This document shows positions 25,925 to 34,214 of a stretch of 60,827 nt of DNA, piece by piece. The position numbers were made by a program, and so were the translations under genes. The notes beneath the pieces are model-generated. The model did not search any database and was not told the origin of the DNA. It saw only the letters and a program-made list of their open reading frames with translations. Origin of the DNA: Paraburkholderia phosphatilytica (lineage in GTDB: Bacteria > Pseudomonadota > Gammaproteobacteria > Burkholderiales > Burkholderiaceae). Numbering within the stretch: the first letter of the stretch is position 1; each line of letters starts with the position of its first letter. Location of the stretch: the NCBI RefSeq assembly GCF_003443895.1, contig NZ_QQOA01000045.1:1-60827 (forward strand), written 5' to 3'.

Positions 25925-26836
25925 TTATCTGCCTCCGTGCGGACGGCCGAACCGGACCAGCGCGTGAATGGACATGGACACCGCGAGCGCGATCAGGACC
26001 AGCACGACACCCGTCGCGCTGACGAGCCCCCAGTCCCCTTCCGTAGACAGCGTGGTCTGGATCTGCATGGCCATCACGTTGACGTTGCCGCCGCCCAGCA
26101 GGGCCGGCGTCACGTAGTAACCGAGCGAGATCACGAACACCATCACGATGCCCGCCGACAACCCCGGCAGCGTCTGCGGAAAGAACACCTGCCGGAACGC
26201 CTCGCGCGGCGTCGCGCCGCAGCCGGCCGCGGCCTTCATCAGCGCCGGGTCGATCGAACGCATGGCGCCGTAGAGCGGCATGATCAGCACGGGCGTCATC
26301 ACGTGCGTCATCCCGATCACCACGCCCACCAGGTTGTTCACCAGATGCAGCGGCGACGACACGATGCCGTGGCTCACCAGGAAGGTATTGACGATCCCGT
26401 TGCGCTGCAACAGCACGAGCCACGCGTAGGTGCGCACGAGTGTCGAGGTCCAGTAAGGCAGCACCACCGCCACCAGCAGGATGCCGGCGATGCGGCGCGG
26501 CACCTGGCACAGCAGATACGCGACCGGATAGCCGATCAGCGCCGCGCCGAGCGTGACCATCGACGACACTTCGAGCGTCGTCGCGATCGAATGCAGGTAC
26601 ACGGCGCCGAGCAAGGTGCGGTAGTTGACGAGCGACCACTGACCGCCGTCATCGAGCAGCGACTTCGCCACGAGCCACGAAAACGGAATCAGCAGCAGCA
26701 CGCCGACCAGCAGCAGGCCCGGCAGACTCAAACCGAATACGCGCGACCGGTCGGCGAGTTCGAGGCGCCGCAGCGCGGCTTCGTTCAGCGGCCGGTTCAT
26801 GTCGACGAGGCGCACATCGTTCGTCGCGAACTTCAT
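25925..26836 (-). CDS. ABC transporter permease, PotB-like
   Basis: 303 aa, usual length for PotB. The ATG at 26836 overlaps the stop of the ATPase gene by 4 bp. Hydrophobic helices start at about residue 35 (VFGLSLPGLLLVGVLLLIPFSWL). The contact loop is AAGCGATPREAFRQVFFPQTLPG. Unlike the PotB-like gene at 16047, it has no periplasmic insertion. Part of the SBP-ATPase-permease-permease-porin operon. Confidence 0.92.
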   Translation of the reverse strand: MKFATNDVRLVDMNRPLNEAALRRLELADRSRVFGLSLPGLLLVGVLLLIPFSWLVAKSLLDDGGQWSLVNYRTLLGAVYLHSIATTLEVSSMVTLGAALIGYPVAYLLCQVPRRIAGILLVAVVLPYWTSTLVRTYAWLVLLQRNGIVNTFLVSHGIVSSPLHLVNNLVGVVIGMTHVMTPVLIMPLYGAMRSIDPALMKAAAGCGATPREAFRQVFFPQTLPGLSAGIVMVFVISLGYYVTPALLGGGNVNVMAMQIQTTLSTEGDWGLVSATGVVLVLIALAVSMSIHALVRFGRPHGGR

Positions 26837-27903
26837 GCATCGTCTCCGACCAGCACGAGGTCTTCCCGCGCCAACGCAACCTTGACGCGATCGCCGCTTG
26901 CGTACGGCGAGCGCCCCGCCATCGCGGCGCCGGATGGAACCTGAATCCTCACTTCGTGCCCACCTTCCAGTTCGACATACACGACGTCCGTGTCGCCGCG
27001 ATAGAGCCGGTCGCGCACTTTCGCATCGAAGCACAGCGCGCCGGATGCGGGCGCGTCGACGATGTCCAGCGTCTCGGGACGCAGCGCCATCCACAGGCCG
27101 CCCGGTCCCGCTCCGCGCGACACGGACGGCTGCACTTCGGTCTCGTGAAACCACGCGCCCTCGCCGACGCGCCGCAGCGGCACCATACAGGTCTCGCCCA
27201 TGAACTCCGCGACGAAACGACTGCGCGGATAACGGTAGATTTCCGTCGGCGCCCCGACCTGGGCGATCGTTCCGCCGTTGACGATCGCGATACGGTCGGA
27301 CATCGTCAGCGCCTCCTGCTGGTCGTGCGTGACATTGATCGTCGTGGTGCCGAAGCGTTCGTGCAGCCGGCGAATCTCGATCTGCATGCGGTCGCGCAGC
27401 TGCTTGTCGAGCGCCGACAGCGGCTCGTCGAGCAGCAGGATGCGCGGCTCGAAAATCAATGCGCGCGCCAGCGCGATGCGCTGACGCTGTCCGCCGGACA
27501 GCTCGTGAATGCCGCGCTGCCCGAAGCCCGACAACTGGACCACCTCCAGCATCTCGTCCACCCGCCTGCGCCGCGCCGCGCCCTCCACGCCGCGCAGCTT
27601 GAGCGGATAGCCGATGTTGTCCACGACACTCATGTGCGGAAACAGCGCGTAGTTCTGGAACACCATGCCGATATCGCGCCGATGCGGGGGCATCGTCAGC
27701 ATCTCGACGCCGCCCACGGCGATGGAACCGGAACTGGCGCGCGTGAATCCCGCGAGCACCATCAGCAGCGTGGTCTTGCCGCTGCCCGAGGGTCCCAGCA
27801 GCGTCAGGAACTCGCCGGCGCCGATATCGAGCGACACGTTGTCGAGCGCCTTGAACGACCCGTAGGATTTGCTGACATTCCTGATCGCGACCGCCGCCTT
27901 CAT
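26833..27903 (-). CDS. ABC transporter ATP-binding protein, PotA-like
   Basis: 356 aa from the ATG at 27903; longer in-frame readings upstream would cross the end of the binding-protein gene. Walker A GPSGSGKT at about 37-44, signature LSGGQRQR, Walker B ILLLDEP, switch THDQQEALTMSD, and a C-terminal TOBE-like domain. It starts 29 bp after the binding-protein stop and overlaps the permease by 4 bp. Confidence 0.93.
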   Translation of the reverse strand: MKAAVAIRNVSKSYGSFKALDNVSLDIGAGEFLTLLGPSGSGKTTLLMVLAGFTRASSGSIAVGGVEMLTMPPHRRDIGMVFQNYALFPHMSVVDNIGYPLKLRGVEGAARRRRVDEMLEVVQLSGFGQRGIHELSGGQRQRIALARALIFEPRILLLDEPLSALDKQLRDRMQIEIRRLHERFGTTTINVTHDQQEALTMSDRIAIVNGGTIAQVGAPTEIYRYPRSRFVAEFMGETCMVPLRRVGEGAWFHETEVQPSVSRGAGPGGLWMALRPETLDIVDAPASGALCFDAKVRDRLYRGDTDVVYVELEGGHEVRIQVPSGAAMAGRSPYASGDRVKVALAREDLVLVGDDA

Positions 27904-27932
27904 GATCTGCCTCACGTCGTCTCGGTGACTGG

Positions 27933-28985
27933 TTACTGGGAAATGAGCGCCTTGTATCGCGCGGTAGCGGTCTTCTGGTTGTCGCCCTCGCCCCACCACC
28001 GGCCATCGATCCGGATCGACGTCTTCACGTTCTGCGGACTGGAGTTCAGATCGGCCAGCTCCTTCGCACTGAACTGCTTCACGTCGAACGCATGAGCGTT
28101 GGTCGGACCGTATCCTTCGAGGAACTGCGGAACATTCGCCTGAAGCTGCGGCGACACCATCAGCGCGATCATCTTCTGCGCCGCCGCCGCGTGTTTCGCA
28201 CCCTTCGGGATCGCGAGGCAACCCATGCCGAGCACGTTGTCGACGCGGGAATACGCAACGGGGGCCTTGTCGCGCAGCACGGGAACGATCCGGCTACCCC
28301 AGATCATCTCCATGTCGACTTCGCCGCTCTCGATCAGTTGCGCCGACTGCGCGCCGCTCGACCACCAGACGCTGACGGCGGGCTTGAGCTTCTGCAGCGA
28401 GCGGATCGCGCGATCGACATCGAGTGGATAGAGTTTGTCCGGTTGCACGCCGTCGGCGAGCAGCGCGATCTCGAGCGATTCGATGGGTGCGTCGGACATC
28501 GCGCGGCGACCCGGGAACTTGACGACGTTCCAGAAATCCTGCCACGTACGCGGCGGGTTGCTGCCGTATTTGTCGGTGCGGTACGCAAGCAGCACGCTGT
28601 AGTAGTTGCTGGCGATCCAGTCCTTCGACCACGCGTTCGACGACAGCCCATCGGTCTTGATGACGTGGTAGTCGAGCGGTTCGAACAGTCCCTGCGCGCT
28701 GCCGGCCGCGCATTCGTCGGAACCGAGATTGACGATGTCCCAGGCCGGACTGCCGGACTGCACCTGAACGCGTACCGCGGTCAGACCCGGCGTCGTATTC
28801 TGGACGAGGGACAGTCCGAGTCGTTCAGCGGCCGGCTGCGCGAGCGCGTCCACCATGCCCTTCTGGTATGCACCGCCGTATCCGGCGAATGTCACCGTTT
28901 CGCCCGCCATCGCGGGACCGTGCATCCCCGCCAGCGCCAGGACTGCCGTGACCGCGATCCTGCTCCAGCTCATCCGTTGTTCCAT
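27933..28985 (-). CDS. ABC transporter substrate-binding protein, polyamine (PotD/COG0687) type
   Basis: 350 aa. The ATG at 28985 has AGGAG 7 bases upstream and starts a signal peptide (MEQRMSWSRIAVTAVLALAGMHGPAMA). The mature part begins GETVTFAGYGGAYQKGM and has WDIVNLGSDECAAG, VVKFPGRRAMSDAP and NVLGMGCLAIPKGAKHAAAAQ. The upstream deacetylase gene points to polyamines or acetylated polyamines as ligand, though that is inference. It lies 80 bp after that gene; the gap holds a partial GAAAC-type element. Confidence 0.91.
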   Translation of the reverse strand: MEQRMSWSRIAVTAVLALAGMHGPAMAGETVTFAGYGGAYQKGMVDALAQPAAERLGLSLVQNTTPGLTAVRVQVQSGSPAWDIVNLGSDECAAGSAQGLFEPLDYHVIKTDGLSSNAWSKDWIASNYYSVLLAYRTDKYGSNPPRTWQDFWNVVKFPGRRAMSDAPIESLEIALLADGVQPDKLYPLDVDRAIRSLQKLKPAVSVWWSSGAQSAQLIESGEVDMEMIWGSRIVPVLRDKAPVAYSRVDNVLGMGCLAIPKGAKHAAAAQKMIALMVSPQLQANVPQFLEGYGPTNAHAFDVKQFSAKELADLNSSPQNVKTSIRIDGRWWGEGDNQKTATARYKALISQ

Positions 28986-29065
28986 GCCGAACTCCTGAAA
29001 TCGAAAAGTAATCTGCATAACGAAACATTGACGTGGGACCTTGCACCATGAGTTGCCAGGCCCGC

Positions 29066-30082
29066 CTAAAACCATGCCCGCAGCACGCTCCGCAGGTTAT
29101 CGCCCAGGTCTGGGGCCAGGTAACCGCCTTCCTGGACCAGCACGGTCGGCAGTTCGAGCCGGGCAAGTTCGGCGCCGATACGGCCAAAACCCTGCTCCGT
29201 GATCTGGAAGTAGGCGAACGGATCATGCCGCGATGCGTCCAGACCGAGCGCAACCACCAGCGCTCCCGGCCGGAAGTCGCGGACCCGGCTGCAGGCGATC
29301 TTCAACGTATCCAGGTACGCGTCGTCGCCCGTTCCTTTGGGCAGCGGAAAGTTGAGATTGCATCCCGGCGCGCCGGCGGCGCCCCGCTCGCTCGCGCTGC
29401 CCGTGAAGAACGGGTACGCGACGGCCGGGTCGACATGAAGCGACACGGTCAGCACGTCCGGGTCGGCGTAATAGATGCTCTGCTGGCCGTTGCCGTGGTG
29501 CACGTCCACATCGATCACGGCAACGCGTCCAAACCTCGTGCGCAGCCGCTCGACCGCAACCGCCACGTTGTTCACGTAGCAGAAGCCGCCGGCGCGTTCG
29601 CGCTCCGCGTGGTGTCCGGGCGGACGACACAGCGCATAGGCCACCCGATCGCCGCTCACCACGACATCGGCGGCATGATGCGCGGCATGCGCACTGCGCA
29701 GGATCGACTTCCAGCTGCCATCGGAAACGGGCGACGTGGTATCGGCAACGTGAAAACCGCAGCGCCCCACGATCGACTCCGGATACACGCTCGCCTGCCC
29801 CGACGGATGAAAGCTCGGCACCATCGGACCTGTTACGCCCGTCGCACGACGCCACGCGTCGAGACCGTGCTGCAGGAACTCGATATACCTCGCCGAATGG
29901 ACCGGTTCGACCGACGCGAGCCCGAAATCGTCCGGCGTAACCGGCGTGCATCCGGCATCGAGCGCGGCGGCATGCAGCACCGCGGCACGCTGGGGATGCT
30001 CCGTGTAGTCGACCGCGCGCCCGTGCACGACGAACGATCCCGGATCGTGGTCGCGCTGGCTGTCGCAGTAGAAGACTTTCAT
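29066..30082 (-). CDS. Histone-deacetylase-family amidohydrolase, acetylpolyamine amidohydrolase (AphA)-like
   Basis: 338 aa from the ATG at 30082. The zinc site and catalytic residues are complete: His157-His158 (RPPGHHAE), Asp193 and His195 (DVDVHHGNG), Asp282 (LGLDASRHDP) and Tyr321 (QEGGYL). Length, the segment SLHVDPAVAYPFFTG and near-identical residue numbering fit bacterial acetylpolyamine amidohydrolases better than AcuC. Such enzymes remove acetyl groups from N-acetylputrescine, N-acetylcadaverine and related compounds in the cytoplasm. The gene sits between an MFS gene (11 bp) and a polyamine-type ABC set (80 bp), which supports this role. The exact substrate is not readable. Confidence 0.9.
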   Translation of the reverse strand: MKVFYCDSQRDHDPGSFVVHGRAVDYTEHPQRAAVLHAAALDAGCTPVTPDDFGLASVEPVHSARYIEFLQHGLDAWRRATGVTGPMVPSFHPSGQASVYPESIVGRCGFHVADTTSPVSDGSWKSILRSAHAAHHAADVVVSGDRVAYALCRPPGHHAERERAGGFCYVNNVAVAVERLRTRFGRVAVIDVDVHHGNGQQSIYYADPDVLTVSLHVDPAVAYPFFTGSASERGAAGAPGCNLNFPLPKGTGDDAYLDTLKIACSRVRDFRPGALVVALGLDASRHDPFAYFQITEQGFGRIGAELARLELPTVLVQEGGYLAPDLGDNLRSVLRAWF

Positions 30083-30093
30083 CGGCGTCACCC

Positions 30094-31467
30094 TTACGCG
30101 ATGTTCCGGCGAGCCGCCGGCGCACTTTGCATGCGGCCATCCACGCTTCTGCGCGTCGCCATCTGGAAGCGGCGAGCCGGCACGAGCAGCAAGGCCGCGA
30201 TGCCCGCCACCTGCACCACGCACAGCACGTAGAAGCCCGGCGCGAACCCGCCCGCCAGCGTCCTCGCGTAACCGATCATGAACGGAATCGCGTAGCCGCC
30301 GATGTTCCCGCCGATCGTGACCATCGCGAGCGCGGTGCCGGCGGCGACCCCGGAGAACAGCGTGGCGGGCACCGACCACAGTACCCCCGACGCGGTCTGC
30401 GCGCCCACCATCGCCAGCGTCAGTCCGATCATGCCACCCAGCAGGCTGCCCGCCGTCGCGCCGGCAATTCCAAAGCCGGCGACGGAGAGCAGCATCGGCG
30501 CGATGGCGTGCCAGCGACGCTCCTGCACGCGATCCGAGCGCCGCGCGACGAGGATCATGCAGACGCCCGAGAACACATAGGGAACCGCCGACAGCACACC
30601 GACGCGCGACAGATTGGCTACGCCCGCGCTGCGAATCACTTGCGGGAGCCAGAAGCTGACGCCGTAGGCGCCGCCCAGCAAGGCGAAATTGGCGATCGCC
30701 ATCAGCCAGATAGACGGACTGCTCAACGCGTTCGCGACGCGCGACGGCCGCACCATGTCGAGCATGCCCTCAGCGCTCTCTTGCGCCGATGCATGGACCC
30801 GGCGTCGTTCATCCATCGAGAGCCACGCGGCATCGAGCGGATCGTCCGGCAGCCAGCGAAACGTGAAGAGCGCGAGCACGATGGCCGGCACCGCTTCGAC
30901 GATGAAGAGCCACTGCCAGCCACGCAGGCCCCATTGCTGCGGAACCGCCTGCAGTATCCATCCGGACAGCGGACCGCCGAACATGCCGCCGAAGGTCAGC
31001 CCAAGGAAGAAGATCGCGCAGACCTGCGAGCGAAGCCGGGGCGGGAACCAGTACGTCATGTACAGCATCACGCCCGGATAGCAGCCGGCTTCCGCGATAC
31101 CGAGCAGCACGCGCATCACGTAAAACTGGGGCTGGTTGGCAATGAACGCCATGCCCGCGGAAACCGTCCCCCACGCGAGCATGATGATGCCGAGCCAGCG
31201 CCGTGCGCCGAGCCGCTGAAGGATCAGATTCGCGGGAATCTCGAACGCGCAGTAGCCGATGAAGAACAGCCCCGCGCCGGTGCCGTACGCCAGATCGCTC
31301 AAACCGATGTCGCCCGCCATCTGCAGCTTGGCGAAGCCGATGTTCACGCGGTCGACGAAGGAAACGACGAGCAGCAGCACCAGATACGGAAGCAGCCGCA
31401 GCGCGATGCGGTTGTAGAGCTCGTCGTCCCGCTCGTTGTCAAAACCCGTGCGACTCAGCAGTCTCAT
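30094..31467 (-). CDS. MFS transporter, anion:cation symporter (ACS) family
   Basis: 457 aa from the ATG at 31467; a longer start at 31524 is not supported by comparison with the related MFS at 34215, which begins with a similar MNLLSRP motif. Twelve helices are expected; the family motif is VDRVNIGFAKLQMAGDIGLSD near residue 38, followed by GYCAFEIPANLILQRLGARRWLG. ACS members import small carboxylates. It is first in the deacetylase/ABC operon, with a GAAAC-type repeat 67-92 bp upstream of its start. A weak ribosome site is seen. Confidence 0.88.
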   Translation of the reverse strand: MRLLSRTGFDNERDDELYNRIALRLLPYLVLLLVVSFVDRVNIGFAKLQMAGDIGLSDLAYGTGAGLFFIGYCAFEIPANLILQRLGARRWLGIIMLAWGTVSAGMAFIANQPQFYVMRVLLGIAEAGCYPGVMLYMTYWFPPRLRSQVCAIFFLGLTFGGMFGGPLSGWILQAVPQQWGLRGWQWLFIVEAVPAIVLALFTFRWLPDDPLDAAWLSMDERRRVHASAQESAEGMLDMVRPSRVANALSSPSIWLMAIANFALLGGAYGVSFWLPQVIRSAGVANLSRVGVLSAVPYVFSGVCMILVARRSDRVQERRWHAIAPMLLSVAGFGIAGATAGSLLGGMIGLTLAMVGAQTASGVLWSVPATLFSGVAAGTALAMVTIGGNIGGYAIPFMIGYARTLAGGFAPGFYVLCVVQVAGIAALLLVPARRFQMATRRSVDGRMQSAPAARRNIA

Positions 31468-31533
31468 TGCAGTGGTATCCAGATTGAAGCGGTCCGCCGG
31501 GCATCGACACCCGGCATCCCGCAACTGCGTTTA

Positions 31534-31559
31534 TGTTTCTTTATACGTAACGTCGTTTC
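31534..31559 (-). promoter_or_regulatory. Candidate IclR-type direct repeat (MFS/deacetylase operon)
   Basis: Read on the minus strand: GAAAC at 31559-31555, 15 bases beginning GACGTTACG, then GAAACA at 31539-31534. The two GAAAC elements are exactly 20 bp apart, two helical turns. It lies upstream of the MFS start. The same layout recurs at 33023-33048. Confidence 0.55.
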
Positions 31560-31618
31560 GCTATAAGAACCATCGTGTCCAGCCAAAAACACCCTGTCAA
31601 CCGGTTCTTGCCATAAGG

Positions 31619-32977
31619 CTAGCGCACGTGCGCGGTCGCCACTTCGTCGAGGCTTTCCGACAGCGCGGACAGCAGCATCTCCACGTCATCCGTCGACGAA
31701 ATCAGCGGCGGCGCGCACAGGATCGAATTGCCCAACGCGCGCAGCATCACGCCGCGGCGAACCAGTGCGTCCGATACCCGTTGCGGGATCTGCAGCGCGG
31801 GATCGAACGGCGCGCGCGTGCGTTTGTCCGCGACGAGTTCGAGCGCGCCCATCAGGCCGATGCCGCGCGCCTCGCCGACGAGCGGGTGATCGGCGAGCCT
31901 GCGCAGGCCGGCCTGCAGGATCGGCGCGGTCGTGCCGACCCGCTCGAGAATCCGGTATTCGTCGTACAGCGCGAGCGTTTCGAGCGCGACGGCGGCCGCG
32001 ACCGGATGCCCGCCGTACGTAAAGCCGTGGCCAAAGCCGCCCAGCGCATCCGTCTGGCTCGCGATCGTCTGATACAGCGTCTCGTTGACGAGCAGCGCGG
32101 AGATCGGCTGATACGCGGACGACAGCCCCTTCGCGCAGGTCAGCATGTCAGGCTCCAGGCCGAACGCCTGGGAACCCCAATAGTGCCCGGTACGCCCGAA
32201 TCCGCAGATCACTTCGTCGACCACGAACAGAATGTCGTGACGGCGCAGAACCGCCTGAACCTTGTCGAAATACCCCGCCGGCGGCACGATCACGCCGCCG
32301 GTTCCCATCACCGGTTCGGCCACGAATGCGCCGATCGTGTCCGCGCCCTCCTTCAGGATCAGTTGTTCCAGTTCGTCGGCGAGCCGCGCGGAAAAGGCCT
32401 CCTGCGTCTCACCCTCGCGCCCTTCGCGATAGAAGTGCGGGCAGGTCACATGCAGCATCTCCGGCAGCGGCAGGCCCCAGCCAGTCTGCATGTTCGGCAA
32501 TCCGGTCAGGCTCGCGGCCGCCACCGTCGTGCCGTGATAGCCGCGCCGGCGGCCGATGATCCGGCGTTTGCCCGGCCGCCCGCGCGCCGCCTGGTAATAC
32601 CAGACGAGCTTGATCGCCGTATCGATCGCTTCCGAGCCGGAGCTCTGGAACATCACCTTCGACATCGGCGCCGGCGCGAGATCGAGCAGCCGCGTCGCCA
32701 GCTCGATCACCGGCCCGCTGCTGCGGTGCGCGAACGTTTGTTGATAGGGAAGCTTCAGCATCTGGCGGTACGCGGCCTCCGCGAGGCGTCGCTCGCTGAA
32801 GCCGAGCGACGCGCACCAGAGTCCGGACATGCCCTCGAAATAGCGGTTTCCGTCCGCATCGACGACCCACGGACCATCACCCGACTCGATGATCAAAGGT
32901 CCTTTTTCCTCATGGTGACGCAGGTTGGTCTGTGGATGCAGATGATGGGCGATGTCGAGCCTGGAAAGTGAATTCAT
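31619..32977 (-). CDS. Class III aminotransferase
   Basis: 452 aa from the ATG at 32977; a GTG/ATG pair at 33019-33016 would add 13-14 residues and crowd the operator, so I prefer the shorter form, though neither has a strong ribosome site. Fold type I PLP signatures: FQSSGSEAIDTAIKLVWYYQ, VVDEVICGFGRTGHYWG with the conserved Asp, and the PLP lysine in CAKGLSSAYQP. The family includes putrescine, beta-alanine and other omega-amino transaminases. Its location beside the deacetylase and polyamine-type transporter suggests transamination of a free di- or polyamine. It is 152 bp upstream of the MFS gene and may have a separate promoter at 33023-33048. Confidence 0.9.
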   Translation of the reverse strand: MNSLSRLDIAHHLHPQTNLRHHEEKGPLIIESGDGPWVVDADGNRYFEGMSGLWCASLGFSERRLAEAAYRQMLKLPYQQTFAHRSSGPVIELATRLLDLAPAPMSKVMFQSSGSEAIDTAIKLVWYYQAARGRPGKRRIIGRRRGYHGTTVAAASLTGLPNMQTGWGLPLPEMLHVTCPHFYREGREGETQEAFSARLADELEQLILKEGADTIGAFVAEPVMGTGGVIVPPAGYFDKVQAVLRRHDILFVVDEVICGFGRTGHYWGSQAFGLEPDMLTCAKGLSSAYQPISALLVNETLYQTIASQTDALGGFGHGFTYGGHPVAAAVALETLALYDEYRILERVGTTAPILQAGLRRLADHPLVGEARGIGLMGALELVADKRTRAPFDPALQIPQRVSDALVRRGVMLRALGNSILCAPPLISSTDDVEMLLSALSESLDEVATAHVR

Positions 32978-33022
32978 GGTGTGCTCAGGTTGAACGTAAA
33001 AGTCGTGATGCAACATCACTTG

Positions 33023-33048
33023 TGTTTCGCATTACGTTACCATGTTTC
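33023..33048 (-). promoter_or_regulatory. Candidate IclR-type direct repeat (aminotransferase / iclR divergent region)
   Basis: Minus strand: GAAAC at 33048-33044, 15 bases beginning ATGGTAACG, then GAAACA at 33028-33023. Spacing is identical to the copy at 31534-31559, and the central G-T-(T/A)-A-C is shared. It sits between the aminotransferase and the divergent IclR gene. Confidence 0.55.
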
Positions 33049-33294
33049 TATATGCGGTACATAATCGTTTGTCCTGGGATCGCGTGTTTCGCAGCGGGAG
33101 CGCGCGACACCGACAGCGATCGCCGCGGATTCGCGGCGCCGGCTCGTGGCCGGAACCGCATTTGCGTGACGGTCCCGCCGCAGGCTGGACCGTTGTGATA
33201 TATGTGCTCTGCGCCGGCGAGGCCGCAATCGCGGCCGGCGCGCAGAGTCGTTACCCATCGACGCGCACGCCGGCGCGTCGGGCAAGAGGACTGC

Positions 33295-34107
33295 GTGAAG
33301 ATGGACGATGAAAAAAACAGAAGCGGCGTCAAATCCGTACAGATGACGTTCGACATACTCGAGAAGGTCGTGGGGGCCGCCGACGAGATCGGCGTGAGCG
33401 AACTCGCGGCGCAGTTGAACACCACGAAAGCCACCGCGTTTCGCCACGTGCAGACGCTGATGGAACTCGGCTATCTGGCACAGAACCCGGTGACGTCGCG
33501 CTACCGTCCTGGGGTCAAGGCCTATCTGCTCGGCCAGTCCGCGGGGTCGCGGATCGACCTGCTGGGCGCGGCCGAAGCCGCGATGCGCGACCTGCGCGAG
33601 GAGCTGGGGCTGTCCGTGGTGCTGTCGAGCCTCGGCACGCGCGAATTGACCGTGCTGGCCACCGTGATCGGCAAGGCCGCGCTCGAAATCGGTGTACGGC
33701 CCGGAACCAGTCTGGCCTTGCATGCGAACGCCCAGGGTTATGTCGCGCTGGCATTCGGTCATCCCGAACTGCACGCGCAACTGAAAAGACAGGAACTGAT
33801 CCGCTACACGCGCTACACGGTCACCGACCTCGCACGCCTCGAGTCGATCGTTCGCAAAACCCGCGAGACCGGTTACGCAATCGCCTTCGAGGCCGAAACG
33901 CTCGGCATCAGCGCGGTCGCCGCGCCGATCCTCGACAGCAACGCCCAGGCGGTCGGCACGCTCGCGCTGGTCGGCAGCGTCCAGTACATTCCGAAAGATC
34001 CCGGCGAGGGCATCATCGCCCCGCTGCAACGGACCGCGCTGCGGATCTCGTGGAATCTCGGCTACAAGGGAGCCGATCTGCTGCCGGCCGGTCCGGAACG
34101 TCGGTAG
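33295..34107 (+). CDS. IclR-family transcriptional regulator
   Basis: 270 aa from GTG at 33295, chosen for AGAGGA 4 bases upstream; an ATG two codons later is possible. N-terminal winged helix at about residues 12-75 (VKSVQMTFDILEKVVGAADEIGVSELAAQLNTTKATAFRHVQTLMELGYL), then the IclR effector domain to the end (GTSLALHANAQGYVALAFG, YAIAFEAETLGISAVAAPI). It is divergent from the aminotransferase/MFS/deacetylase/ABC genes and probably controls them through the GAAAC-type repeats. The inducer is unknown; an amine or its oxidation product is plausible. Confidence 0.9.
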   Translation: MKMDDEKNRSGVKSVQMTFDILEKVVGAADEIGVSELAAQLNTTKATAFRHVQTLMELGYLAQNPVTSRYRPGVKAYLLGQSAGSRIDLLGAAEAAMRDLREELGLSVVLSSLGTRELTVLATVIGKAALEIGVRPGTSLALHANAQGYVALAFGHPELHAQLKRQELIRYTRYTVTDLARLESIVRKTRETGYAIAFEAETLGISAVAAPILDSNAQAVGTLALVGSVQYIPKDPGEGIIAPLQRTALRISWNLGYKGADLLPAGPERR

Positions 34108-34148
34108 CGCGGGCTCGCGGCGGTGGCCGGCGAATGGCGCTCCGGGTA

Positions 34149-34175
34149 ACGATCGTCAGGTATCCCGACGATCGT
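34149..34175. terminator. Hairpin between convergent genes, possible bidirectional terminator
   Basis: Perfect 9-bp arms ACGATCGTC and GACGATCGT enclose 9 bases (34158-34166). It is centred in the 107-bp gap between the IclR gene (plus) and the MFS gene (minus). There is no T-run, so it may only protect 3' ends. Confidence 0.5.
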
Positions 34176-34214
34176 CGCGCGAGGTCATGCTGCGTGAAGG
34201 CCGCCAGTTTTCCA

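Noticed and set aside
28985..29030. Fifth GAAAC-type repeat before the second binding-protein gene
   Set aside because: GAAAA and GAAACA are present but spaced by 14 rather than 15 bases and the central motif is missing, so it is mentioned only as a weak relative.
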